The position numbers were made by a program, and so were the translations under genes. Shown here in pieces: positions 7,078 to 14,568 of a stretch of DNA of 14,945 bases (position 1 is the stretch's first letter; each line of letters starts with the position of its first letter). This DNA is from Acidobacteriota bacterium (GTDB taxonomy: Bacteria; Acidobacteriota; Polarisedimenticolia; Gp22-AA2): NCBI GenBank assembly GCA_027297005.1, contig JAPUIN010000043.1, forward strand, positions 1-14,945. Direction: 5' to 3'. The notes beneath the pieces are model-generated. The model saw only the letters and a list, made by a program, of their open reading frames with translations, had not been told where the DNA came from and did not search any database.

Positions 7078-8658
7078 ATGACTCAGCCCCGCTCCAATCC
7101 TCCCGGTCTGCCACGCGAAGTCTGGACCACTCGAATAGGCCTGATCCTCGCCATGGCCGGCAACGCAGTCGGGCTGGGGAACTTCCTGCGCTTTCCAGTT
7201 CAGGCGGCCAGCAACGGCGGCGGCGCATTCCTGATCCCTTACTTCATCTCCCTGTTGCTTCTCGGCATCCCGCTGATGTGGGTCGAGTGGGCGATCGGCC
7301 GGCACGGCGGCAGCTACCACGGCCACGGCAGCACGCCGGGGATGTTTCAGGTTCTGGCGAAGAAGACGTGGGTAAAATATCTTGGAGTGCTCGGCCTCTT
7401 CAACCCGTTCGTCATCCTCGTCTACTACACCTACATCCAGTCCTGGACGCTGGCCTACAGCCTCTTCTCGGCCATCGGCAAGTACTTCGGGATCGCGAGC
7501 CGGGACGAGATGGGGACATTTCTCGATTCATTTAAAGGGTTCGCCACGAGCGATTACTTCCCTTCCGGCATCCAGGTTGCCTACGTCTTCATGCTCCTCA
7601 CCCTCGGCCTGAACGTCTACATCCTCTATCGGGGGGTCTCGGCCGGCATTGAGAAACTGGCGAAGATCGCCATGCCGCTGCTGCTTCTTTTCGCGATCGC
7701 CCTTGTGGTGCGGGTGCTGACCCTCGAGACCCCCGATCCGGCCTTCCCGGATCGAAACGTCATCGCCGGGCTCGGCTACCTGTGGAACCCGGACTTTTCG
7801 CGACTGGGAAGCGGTGTCACCTGGCTGGCGGCGGCCGGGCAGGTCTTCTTCACTCTCAGTCTCGGGATGGGAACGATCCATTGCTATGCCAGCTACCTCC
7901 GCAAGCGGGACGATCTGGCGCTGACCGGACTGACGACCTCGATGACGAACGAGTTCTCCGAGGTGATCCTCGGCGGGACCATCGCCATCCCGATCGCCGT
8001 CGCCTTCTTCGGCCTGGCGGAGACGAAGGATATCGCTTCCTCGGGATCCTTCGATCTGGCCTTCCAGTCGATGCCGATCATCTTCAATCAAGTCGCCTTC
8101 GGTCACCTGTTCGGATGCCTGTGGTTCGGCCTCCTGTTCTTCGCCGGGATCACTTCGTCCGTGGCGATGGGGCAGCCGATCATGGCATTCCTTCAGGAGG
8201 AGTTCTCCTTCACGAAGAAGCGTGCCGCACTGGTCCTCTCCGCCGCGCTGTTCGTCCTGATCCAACCCGTCGTTTTTATACGCCCCTTCCTGGGGGAGAT
8301 GGACTTCTGGGCCGGGACGTTCGGGCTGGCCGTCTTCGCCCTCGTCGAGGTGGTCCTGTTCGCCTGGGTCTTCGGGATGGATCGAGCGTGGGAGGAGATC
8401 ACCCGTGGGGCTGACATCAAAATCCCGAGATTCTTCTACTACACGATCCGCTACATCACACCGTTCTTCCTGATCATCATCCTCACGGTCTGGACCTGGC
8501 AGGACGCGATCCCGAGACTGATGATGGACGGTGTCGATGAGGCTGATCGGCCCGGGGTTCTGTGGGCACGCATCATCCTGGTCGGAATTATGTCCGGGTT
8601 TCTCCTCCTGATCGGCTACGCCTGGCGGCGCCGCGAGCGCGCGGAGAGGCTCTCATGA
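7078..8658 (+). CDS. LeuT-type sodium:amino-acid symporter (NSS family)
   Basis: A 526-residue, roughly 12-helix inner-membrane transporter. The first helix reads GLILAMAGNAVGLGNF and the likeness to Aquifex LeuT continues throughout. By comparison with remembered LeuT, the Na1 ligands correspond to Ala30, Asn35, Thr259 and Asn291, and the Na2 ligands include Ala356, Thr359 and Ser360, all conserved. Glu295 matches LeuT Glu290, the residue that makes LeuT chloride-independent. In the central substrate site Tyr117, Phe258 and Ser261 are kept, but LeuT Val104, Phe259 and Ile359 are Ile113, Met264 and Met364, so substrate choice probably differs from leucine. The start is set by GGAGG at 7063 and the promoter at 6917. 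The stop overlaps the next start (ATGA). Uptake of a neutral, perhaps bulky or aromatic, amino acid is inferred. Confidence 0.95.
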   Translation: MTQPRSNPPGLPREVWTTRIGLILAMAGNAVGLGNFLRFPVQAASNGGGAFLIPYFISLLLLGIPLMWVEWAIGRHGGSYHGHGSTPGMFQVLAKKTWVKYLGVLGLFNPFVILVYYTYIQSWTLAYSLFSAIGKYFGIASRDEMGTFLDSFKGFATSDYFPSGIQVAYVFMLLTLGLNVYILYRGVSAGIEKLAKIAMPLLLLFAIALVVRVLTLETPDPAFPDRNVIAGLGYLWNPDFSRLGSGVTWLAAAGQVFFTLSLGMGTIHCYASYLRKRDDLALTGLTTSMTNEFSEVILGGTIAIPIAVAFFGLAETKDIASSGSFDLAFQSMPIIFNQVAFGHLFGCLWFGLLFFAGITSSVAMGQPIMAFLQEEFSFTKKRAALVLSAALFVLIQPVVFIRPFLGEMDFWAGTFGLAVFALVEVVLFAWVFGMDRAWEEITRGADIKIPRFFYYTIRYITPFFLIIILTVWTWQDAIPRLMMDGVDEADRPGVLWARIILVGIMSGFLLLIGYAWRRRERAERLS

Positions 8659-8789
8659 TCGGAGTGGCGGGGCCCGCCGGCCTGACGACTGGCGGCGCGA
8701 TCTTCATTACGCTGGCCTGGGGCGGTATTCTCGGTCTGACGATCTTCTGCTTTTACAGGATCTTCTCGACGCGTGACCGCCAGAAATAA
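8655..8789 (+). CDS. 44-residue single-helix protein, probable symporter small subunit (MetS-like)
   Basis: A 44-residue protein whose ATG overlaps the symporter stop (ATGA). GGAGAGG at 8643-8649, inside the symporter gene, lies 5 bases upstream. Residues 1-12 are short and polar to neutral. One hydrophobic helix runs from about 13 to 35 and includes LAWGGILGL, and the tail is charged (STRDRQK). Small one-helix partners encoded directly after NSS symporters are known, as in the MetP-MetS methionine/alanine importer of Corynebacterium; position, size and the Trp-Gly-Gly in the helix fit that pattern. Family membership is inferred, because such short proteins give weak similarity. A role in assembling or stabilising the symporter is likely. 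It ends 17 bases before the convergent flavoprotein gene. Confidence 0.75.
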   Translation: MIGVAGPAGLTTGGAIFITLAWGGILGLTIFCFYRIFSTRDRQK

Positions 8790-8806
8790 GCGGCGCGCGA
8801 CATCCC

Positions 8807-9475
8807 TCAGACGAAGGTGGCGATCTCGGAGAGGGGACGCCGGGTGATCGCAGGCACGCGTGCGTCATCGGTCGGATGACCGACGACGAGGATCAGAAAC
8901 GGGGTCTCGTTGTCGGGCCGGCCGAGGAGCTCGTTCAGGAATTTCATCGGGCTCGGCGTGTGCGTGAGGGTCGCCAGGCCCGCGAGATGCAGCGCGGCGA
9001 TCAGCAGGCCGGTCGCAATCCCGACCGACTCCTGGACGTAATAGCGTTTCGACACGGCGCCGCCTAGCTTGCGCCCGTAGCGCTCGGCGAAGATGACGAT
9101 CAGGCACGGTGCGGTCTCGAGGAACGGCTTGTTCTCATCGGTCCCGAGGGGCGCGAGTGCCTCGAGCCACTCCTTTGGGGCCCGGCGGTGATAGAACCGG
9201 CGCTCCTCCTCCTCCGCCCCTTCTCGGATTCTGCGCTTGAGATCCGGATCGGAGACGACGACGAAATGCCATGGCTGCAGGTTGGCGCCGCTCGGCGCCG
9301 TGCCGGCCGTACGCAGGCCATCCTCGATCACCGCCCGATCGGCCGGGGCCTCGGAGAACTGCCGGACCGATCGCCGCCGACGCATCGCTTCGTAGAAGGC
9401 GCGGGCACGGCGACGCGCCTCCTCGATCGGGACTCTCTCCATCGGTTCGAGAGGAATGAACCTCGGGTCGCTCAT
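8807..9475 (-). CDS. Nitroreductase-fold flavoprotein of the iodotyrosine deiodinase (IYD) type
   Basis: A 222-residue FMN-dependent nitroreductase-superfamily enzyme. RRRRSVRQF at 32-40 is the usual FMN phosphate-binding start, and [15 protein letters not shown] at 57-71 is the signature stretch shared with IYD. In human IYD the amino acid part of the substrate is held by Glu157, Tyr161 and Lys182. Here Glu91, Tyr95 and Lys116 have exactly the same spacing (E-x3-Y-x20-K), within EEEERRFY and [14 protein letters not shown] at 169-174 carries the threonines expected near FMN N5. This supports binding of an aromatic amino acid or halotyrosine rather than a generic nitroaromatic. Bacterial IYD homologues with deiodinase activity are known; the native substrate here is not. 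The start ATG overlaps the stop of the upstream dehydratase (ATGA), with GGAGAG 9 bases before it. Confidence 0.88.
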   Translation of the reverse strand: MSDPRFIPLEPMERVPIEEARRRARAFYEAMRRRRSVRQFSEAPADRAVIEDGLRTAGTAPSGANLQPWHFVVVSDPDLKRRIREGAEEEERRFYHRRAPKEWLEALAPLGTDENKPFLETAPCLIVIFAERYGRKLGGAVSKRYYVQESVGIATGLLIAALHLAGLATLTHTPSPMKFLNELLGRPDNETPFLILVVGHPTDDARVPAITRRPLSEIATFV

Positions 9476-10476
9476 GGGGCGGGGCTCTCCGGCAGATCGT
9501 TCCGGACGATATTCAGGAGCTGCTCCATTTCGACATTCCCCCCGCTCACCACCACCGCGACCCGTCGCCCGTGCGGCACGCGCCCGGCCCGCAGCGCCGC
9601 GATACCGACCGCGCCTCCACCTTCCACCACGACGCCGTGGGTCCGGAGCATGAACGACATCGCCGCGGCGATCTCCTCCTCGGAGACCAGAATCGTCTCA
9701 TCGACGAGGGCCTGACAGAGGCGGAACGTGTAGCGGACTTCCCCCAGACCACCGGTCAGAGCGTCGGCCAGGGTCGGCTCCTCACTCACCCCGACGAGCC
9801 GTCCGGCGCGCAGGCTCTCGTGCATGGCGGCGCCGCGCTCCATGCAGACGCCGATGACCCGGATCTCGGGGTCGACCGACTTCGCCGCCAGTGCGACTCC
9901 CCCGATCAGACCGCCTCCTGAGATCGGCACGACGAGGATCTCGACGCCGGGAAAATCCTCCAGGATCTCCAGGCCGATCGTCCCCTGCCCCGCAATGACT
10001 GCCGGCTCGTCGAACGGATGGATGAAGATCATGCCCTGTTCCCGCTCGATCGTACTCGCCCGGATCGCGGCCTCTTCAAAGTTCGCTCCGGCGATCAGCA
10101 CCTCGGCGCCGTATGAGCGGATCCCCTCGACCTTGTTCCGGGGCACCCCCTCCCCCAGGCAGATGAGCGCCTTCAGTCCCAACCGGGAGGCGACAGCGGC
10201 AACCGCCCGGCCGTGGTTGCCGCTCGACACGGCGATCATCCCCCGCGCTCGCTCAGTGGCCGGGATCGAAAGCGCCCGATTGGTCGCCCCACGCATCTTG
10301 AACGAACCGGTCTCCTGGAGACATTCCAGCTTCAGCCTGACGTCGCCGCCGGCCGCACGCGTCAACTCCCGTGAAGGGACGAGCGGCGTGCGCACGACAT
10401 GTCCCGCGATCCGCTCCCGGGCGGCCTCGATCTCCGCAAGGGTCAGTCCGAAATCATTCCCGATCCATCGTCCCAT
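9472..10476 (-). CDS. PLP-dependent threonine/serine dehydratase-family lyase, no ACT domain
   Basis: A 334-residue fold-type II PLP enzyme. GSFKMRGA at 57-64 contains the Schiff-base Lys60, SSGNHG at 84-89 binds the substrate carboxylate, GGGLIGG at 187-193 is the phosphate-binding loop, and SGGN at 311-314 lies near the pyridine nitrogen. It ends without the ACT-like regulatory domain of biosynthetic IlvA, so it resembles catabolic threonine dehydratase, serine racemase or EutB-like dehydratases. The reaction would remove water and ammonia from a beta-hydroxy amino acid to give a 2-oxo acid; the exact substrate cannot be told. The frame is open back to 11394, but the start at 10476 is chosen because the domain begins there, GGAG lies 9 bases upstream, and a promoter sits 22 bases further up. 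It is coupled to the IYD-like gene by ATGA. Confidence 0.9.
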   Translation of the reverse strand: MGRWIGNDFGLTLAEIEAARERIAGHVVRTPLVPSRELTRAAGGDVRLKLECLQETGSFKMRGATNRALSIPATERARGMIAVSSGNHGRAVAAVASRLGLKALICLGEGVPRNKVEGIRSYGAEVLIAGANFEEAAIRASTIEREQGMIFIHPFDEPAVIAGQGTIGLEILEDFPGVEILVVPISGGGLIGGVALAAKSVDPEIRVIGVCMERGAAMHESLRAGRLVGVSEEPTLADALTGGLGEVRYTFRLCQALVDETILVSEEEIAAAMSFMLRTHGVVVEGGGAVGIAALRAGRVPHGRRVAVVVSGGNVEMEQLLNIVRNDLPESPAP

Positions 10477-10504
10477 GCAACGAAACTCCGCGAAGTGTGC
10501 GACG

Positions 10505-10533
10505 AGCCTAGCCGCGCCCCATGCCACCGTCAA
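10505..10533 (-). promoter_or_regulatory. Promoter of the dehydratase-flavoprotein operon
   Basis: Read on the minus strand, TTGACG (10533-10528) and TAGGCT (10510-10505) are separated by exactly 17 bases. The -10 keeps the TA start and final T. Transcription would start near 10498, about 22 bases before the ATG at 10476, leaving just enough leader for the GGAG site. Confidence 0.6.
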
Positions 10534-10620
10534 GGTCCCACTTTTCACCAGATGGCCGGCAGGGTGGCGGTTCACTTCCGCGTCGCCGCGTACGCTCCGG
10601 TAGCGATGGATCAGTTCATC

Positions 10621-10649
10621 TTGACGACCTGCTGGCGGGGGGCTAGTCT
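10621..10649 (+). promoter_or_regulatory. Promoter of the beta-oxidation gene
   Basis: TTGACG (10621-10626) and TAGTCT (10644-10649) have a 17-base spacer and almost the same hexamers as the divergent promoter at 10505-10533. Predicted transcription start is near 10656, about 65 bases before the GTG at 10721. Confidence 0.5.
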
Positions 10650-10707
10650 GACGATTCACCCCGCATCGTCGGCCCTGTGGTCCACACCAGGCGATGCCGC
10701 TTCGAGC

Positions 10708-10714
10708 GGAGAGG
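10708..10714 (+). promoter_or_regulatory. Ribosome-binding site favouring a GTG start
   Basis: GGAGAGG lies 6 bases before the in-frame GTG at 10721. The only ATG (10694) has no comparable site and would add nine residues (MPLRAERLT) ahead of the domain. The same GGAGAGG motif precedes the 44-residue gene at 8655. Confidence 0.7.
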
Positions 10715-10720
10715 CTCACC

Positions 10721-12814
10721 GTGCCCGACATCGTCAGCTTCAGTCGTGAGGATCGCATTGGCATCATCACCATCGACAATCCGCCGGTCAACGCACTCTC
10801 GCAGGCGGTGCGCCAGGGACTGCTGGACGCGATCGGCAAGGCCGTTGCCGATCCGGAGGTCGGCATCATCGTGCTGCTCTGCGCCGGGCGGACCTTCATC
10901 GCCGGAGCCGACATCAACGAGTTCTCAAAACCTCCAATGGCGCCGGACTTCAACGTCGTCCTCGCTGCCCTCGAGAATAGCCCCAGACCAGTCGTGGCCG
11001 CGATCCATGGCAGCGCCCTCGGGGGAGGGTTCGAGACCGCCCTCGCCTGCCACTTCCGCTGCGCGATCCCTTCGGCGAAGGTCGGCCTGCCGGAGGTGAC
11101 CCTGGGCCTGATACCGGGCGCCGGCGGGACCCAGCGCCTGCCCCGGCTGATCGGCATCGAATCGGCACTCGAGCGCATCGTCTCCGGAAAGCCGTGGTCC
11201 GCGGGGGACGCGCACCGGGCCGGCGCGATTGATCGGATCATCGAGGGGAACCTTCGGTCGGGAGCGATCGCCTGGGCCGGCAGCCTGCTCACCGAAGGCG
11301 CGGGCCCGCAGCGCGTGAGGGATCGCGCGATCGATCCTGGTTCGGTCCCCGGAGGGTTCTTCGACCGGTTTCGGGCGACGATCGCGCCCCGCACTCGCGG
11401 ACAGTTTGCGCCGGAGCGGGCGATCCGCGCGGTCGAGGCGGCCGTCTCCCTGCCGTTCGATCGCGGGTTGGTGCGGGAGCGGGAGTTGTTCGACGAGTGC
11501 CTGAAGTCTCCGGAGTCGGCTGCGCTGCGCCACCTTTTCTTCGCCGAGCGGCAGGCGATCAGGATCCCCGACGTGCCGAAGGAGACGTCGATCCGACCCG
11601 TTCAGAAGATCGGGATTGTCGGAGCCGGGACGATGGGCGGTGGGATCGCCATGAGCATGGCCAATGCCGGCCTGCCCGTCGTTCTGGCCGAGGTCGAGCG
11701 ATCGGCCCTCGATCACGGCCTCGACGTGATCCGGGATAACTACCTTCGTTCGGTCGACAGGGGGAGGCTCTCCGCCGAGGAGATGGATCACCGCATGGCG
11801 GCGATCACCGGCACGCTCGACCTTGCTGAATTCGGTGACGTCGATCTGGCGATCGAAGCGGTCTTCGAGGACTTCGACGTCAAGAGGGAGGTCTTCACGA
11901 AGCTTGACGGGGTGCTGAAGAAAGGGGCCATCCTCGCCTCCAACAGCTCCTACCTCGACATCAATGCTCTCGCCGCAACGACGTCCCGGCCGTCCGACAT
12001 CCTCGGCCTGCATTTCTTCAGCCCGGCAAACGTCATGCGCCTTCTCGAGGTGGTGCGCGGAGAGAAAACCGGCAAGGACGTTCTGGCGACCTGCATGAAG
12101 CTCGCAAGGACGATCCGGAAACTTCCGGTGGTCGCCGGTGTTTGCGTCGGGTTCATCGGCAACCGTATGCTGCAGGGGTACTTCAGAGAATCACGACTGG
12201 CCGCTTATCGGGGTGCTGCGCTTCAGGAGATCGATGCCGCGCTGTTCAACTTCGGTATGTCGATGGGTCCGTACGCCGTCAGCGACATGGCAGGACTCGA
12301 CGTCGGATACCGCGCGCGGCGGGCCATCCCCGGTTTGCCGCCATCCGAGCGGGAGGATCCGGTCGTCGACAGGCTGGTCGAGGCGGGCCGGCTCGGTCAG
12401 AAGACCGGCCGCGGGTTCTTCAGGTACGAGAAAGGCTCGCGCACACCGATCCCGGATCCGGAGGTCGAGGCGATGTTCCGCGAGGCGGCTGAGAGCCTGG
12501 GGATCGACCGCCGGCCGATCGACGCAGAGGAGATCGTCTCCCGCTGCCTGTGCGCACTCGTCAACGAGGGAGCCCGCATCCTGGAGGAGGGGATCGCCCT
12601 GCGCCCCGGCGACATCGATCTGGTCTGGATCAACGGCTACGGCTTCCCCCCCCACCGCGGCGGCCCGATGTTCCACGCCGAGCGGCTCGGCCTTACCGTC
12701 ATCCTCGACCGGATCCGCTCCTACCATGAGGAGAGCGGGCTTCAGCACTGGAAACCATCGGCTCTTCTGGAACGGCTCGCAGGGGAGGGGAAAGGCTTCT
12801 CGAGCCTCCCCTGA
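10721..12814 (+). CDS. Bifunctional enoyl-CoA hydratase / 3-hydroxyacyl-CoA dehydrogenase
   Basis: A 697-residue two-enzyme protein of fatty-acid beta-oxidation, acting on 2-enoyl-CoA and then L-3-hydroxyacyl-CoA with NAD. The N-terminal crotonase domain (about 1-190) has AGADI at 61-65 and HGSALGGGFE at 96-105, with both catalytic glutamates, Glu105 and Glu125, at the usual 20-residue spacing. The dehydrogenase domain opens with the NAD loop GAGTMGGG at 301-308. His431 and Glu443 form the catalytic pair, and Asn481 in GFIGNRM is conserved. Two C-terminal HADH domains follow, with GYGFPPHRGGPMF near 640-655. Length and this last motif fit EHHADH/FadB' types; no thiolase gene lies within the window. 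GTG at 10721 is preferred over ATG at 10694. The gene appears monocistronic, convergent with pgsA and divergent from the dehydratase. Chain-length preference cannot be read from the sequence. Confidence 0.95.
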   Translation: MPDIVSFSREDRIGIITIDNPPVNALSQAVRQGLLDAIGKAVADPEVGIIVLLCAGRTFIAGADINEFSKPPMAPDFNVVLAALENSPRPVVAAIHGSALGGGFETALACHFRCAIPSAKVGLPEVTLGLIPGAGGTQRLPRLIGIESALERIVSGKPWSAGDAHRAGAIDRIIEGNLRSGAIAWAGSLLTEGAGPQRVRDRAIDPGSVPGGFFDRFRATIAPRTRGQFAPERAIRAVEAAVSLPFDRGLVRERELFDECLKSPESAALRHLFFAERQAIRIPDVPKETSIRPVQKIGIVGAGTMGGGIAMSMANAGLPVVLAEVERSALDHGLDVIRDNYLRSVDRGRLSAEEMDHRMAAITGTLDLAEFGDVDLAIEAVFEDFDVKREVFTKLDGVLKKGAILASNSSYLDINALAATTSRPSDILGLHFFSPANVMRLLEVVRGEKTGKDVLATCMKLARTIRKLPVVAGVCVGFIGNRMLQGYFRESRLAAYRGAALQEIDAALFNFGMSMGPYAVSDMAGLDVGYRARRAIPGLPPSEREDPVVDRLVEAGRLGQKTGRGFFRYEKGSRTPIPDPEVEAMFREAAESLGIDRRPIDAEEIVSRCLCALVNEGARILEEGIALRPGDIDLVWINGYGFPPHRGGPMFHAERLGLTVILDRIRSYHEESGLQHWKPSALLERLAGEGKGFSSLP
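12781..12812. repeat. Inverted repeat across the end of the beta-oxidation gene
   Basis: AGGGGAGG (12781-12788) and CCTCCCCT (12805-12812) are perfect 8-base inverted copies with a 16-base loop, reaching into the stop codon at 12812-12814. A second CCTCCCCT at 12855-12862 could pair with the same left arm. No T-run follows, so it is only a weak terminator candidate. Confidence 0.4.
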
Positions 12815-12932
12815 AACAGCAAAGAGGAGATCCGCACTTCACAGTTCTGCCTGCCCTCCCCTCTTCCACGCTTCTTAGCCTCCACCTCGCAGGCCCCATG
12901 CGCGCTCCCCGACGCCATACCCGGGCAGGCTC

Positions 12933-13541
12933 CTAGGGATCATCACCGCTCGCCGGCGCCCCGCTCTCCGATTGGGCGATGACCCGGGCGACATTGCGAA
13001 TGTAATGAAACCCCGAGGCGATGGTCGCCGCGAGGGTCAGCCAGCCAAGCCCCTGGATGAACACCGGCGCTTCCTGCCCGAGCGCGTTGAACAGCAGAAC
13101 AAATCCGATCATGAGGACCTGGATCACGGTGGTCGTCTTGCCGAGCACTGTGGGCGGAAAGCGGCTCAGGCCCGAAGCCAGGTGGATCACCAGGGCGACC
13201 ATGATGATGAAGACGTCGCGGCTGATCGTCACGATCGTCAGGTAGATCGGGATGTGATTCGGTACGGCGTAGTCGGGGAAGGACTGCGGATGATCGGGAA
13301 TCGAGAGAACGATGAAGCAGGCCGTCATCAGGAGCTTGTCGGCCATCGGGTCGAGAAAGGTGCCGAGCGATGATTTCTGGCGGTAACGACGCGCGATCAC
13401 TCCGTCCAGCATGTCGCTCAGACCGGCCAGGATGAAGACCAGAAGAGCCCACTTGGCGTGATTCGACAGAACCAGCGTGATCAAAAGCGGGATGATCGCC
13501 ATCCGGGCGATGGTCAACTGGTTGGCCACCGTCATCCGCAT
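12933..13541 (-). CDS. pgsA: CDP-diacylglycerol-glycerol-3-phosphate 3-phosphatidyltransferase
   Basis: A 202-residue integral membrane enzyme that makes phosphatidylglycerol phosphate from CDP-diacylglycerol and glycerol-3-phosphate, the first committed step to phosphatidylglycerol and cardiolipin. The CDP-alcohol phosphotransferase signature is complete: Asp43, Asp46-Gly47, Ala50-Arg51, Gly60, Asp64 and Asp68, with the exact D-x2-DG-x2-AR-x8-G-x3-D-x3-D spacing. VANQLTIARM at the N-terminus and about six hydrophobic helices fit PgsA rather than phosphatidylserine synthase. The loop at about 82-96 is slightly longer than in small PgsA proteins. The start at 13541 is preferred over the Met two codons later because GGAGGAGGGA stands 9 bases upstream. 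It lies 34 bases after miaA as the last gene of the minus-strand operon. Confidence 0.92.
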   Translation of the reverse strand: MRMTVANQLTIARMAIIPLLITLVLSNHAKWALLVFILAGLSDMLDGVIARRYRQKSSLGTFLDPMADKLLMTACFIVLSIPDHPQSFPDYAVPNHIPIYLTIVTISRDVFIIMVALVIHLASGLSRFPPTVLGKTTTVIQVLMIGFVLLFNALGQEAPVFIQGLGWLTLAATIASGFHYIRNVARVIAQSESGAPASGDDP

Positions 13542-13575
13542 TGTCGCGAATCCCTCCTCCCGCCGTCCTCAGTCT

Positions 13576-14568
13576 TCATGGGAACCCGCGGCCCAGTTCA
13601 CGTGCCGCGAATTCCAGCGGCCCGGCGAATCGATCAACCCGCGAGGGGTCGATGTTGAACCACGTCACCCCCTCCTCCCTGCGGAACCACGTCCACTGCC
13701 GCTTGGCATAGCGTCGCGTGTTCCGTTGCGTGGAGGAGATCGCCTCCTCGAGCGAGATCTCACCGCGCAGATGACTCATTACTTCGCGATATCCCAGAGC
13801 TTTGAGGGCGTTCGATTCGGGCGCCAGCCCGGCGGCCAGCAGCCCCCTGACTTCGTCCACGAGACCGGCCTCGAAGAATCGCACCACGCGCGCATCGGTC
13901 ATCCGGTACAGCACCTCGCGATCCATGCTCAGCCCGATCTTGACCGAGCGGTAGCGATCCGGCCCGAAAGGGGCCTCCCGGATCCTTTCGCTTAACCCGC
14001 GCCGTGACTTGAAATACACCTCCAGGGCCCGGACGATTCGTTGCCGATCCCGCACCGGCAGCCGCCTCCCCGCCTCAGGATCGACCCGAAGCAGCATCCG
14101 GTGGAGGTATCCCGGACCGCGCTCCTGCTCCCGCGAACGAAGGCGCCGACGGATCGCCTCATCCCTGCGAGGGGCATCGACGATTCCCTTCAGCAACCCG
14201 CGCAGGTAAAGGCCGGTCCCGCCAACCAGGATCGGGAGTCGTCCCCGTTTCCAGATATCCTCAATCACCCGCTCGGAGAAGCGGACGAAATCTCCCAACG
14301 AAAAATCGCTGCCCGGCGGCGCGAGATCGATCCCGTGATGCCGCACCCGTGCCCGCGTCGGTGCATCCGGCTTCGCCGTGCCGAGGTCGAGCCCCCGGTA
14401 CACCTGCATCGAATCGACGCTGACCAGTTCACCATTGAGCCGATCGCACGCGAGGAGCACGAACTCACTCTTCCCGACCCCCGTCGGTCCGACGACGACC
14501 AGAACGGGCGACTCCGGCGGCGAACCGGTCGCCGTCCCGTCACTCTCCTCGGCGCAACTCCCTGTCAC
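13576..14568 (-). CDS. miaA: tRNA dimethylallyltransferase
   Basis: A 330-residue cytosolic enzyme that adds a dimethylallyl group to N6 of adenosine 37 in tRNAs reading UNN codons. The P-loop GPTGVGKS is at 27-34. DSMQVYRGLDLGTAKP begins at 52, with Asp52 as the expected catalytic base. GGTGLYLRGL follows near 115-125. NALKALGYREV and TRRYAKRQWTWFR near the C-terminus are standard MiaA motifs. The start is a GTG at 14568, lying 29 bases inside the upstream zinc-ribbon gene; no good ribosome-binding site precedes it, so translation is probably coupled. The N-terminus before the P-loop is about 15-20 residues longer than usual and low-complexity, so a shorter start using a rare codon cannot be excluded. 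Function is very secure. Confidence 0.96.
   Translation of the reverse strand: MTGSCAEESDGTATGSPPESPVLVVVGPTGVGKSEFVLLACDRLNGELVSVDSMQVYRGLDLGTAKPDAPTRARVRHHGIDLAPPGSDFSLGDFVRFSERVIEDIWKRGRLPILVGGTGLYLRGLLKGIVDAPRRDEAIRRRLRSREQERGPGYLHRMLLRVDPEAGRRLPVRDRQRIVRALEVYFKSRRGLSERIREAPFGPDRYRSVKIGLSMDREVLYRMTDARVVRFFEAGLVDEVRGLLAAGLAPESNALKALGYREVMSHLRGEISLEEAISSTQRNTRRYAKRQWTWFRREEGVTWFNIDPSRVDRFAGPLEFAARELGRGFP

Noticed and set aside
6695..7081. 128-codon frame in the non-coding stretch before the symporter
   Set aside because: The sequence is rich in Arg, Ser and Ala with no domain or start signal, and a strong promoter lies inside it.
8771..8799. Hairpin between the small subunit and the flavoprotein genes
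   Set aside because: Only 4-base stems with a bulge and no T-run; not convincing as a shared terminator.
10477..11394. N-terminal extension of the dehydratase back to 11394
   Set aside because: It runs antisense through the crotonase domain. Promoter, ribosome-binding site and domain start all support 10476.
10925..12013. 362-codon antisense frame within the beta-oxidation gene
   Set aside because: It has low-complexity charged composition, no ribosome-binding site, and a fully motif-supported gene opposite.
12646..12653. Run of eight C in the beta-oxidation gene
   Set aside because: It encodes the conserved Phe-Pro-Pro-His of the GFPPHRGG motif, so the frame is correct and the run is explained by codon choice.
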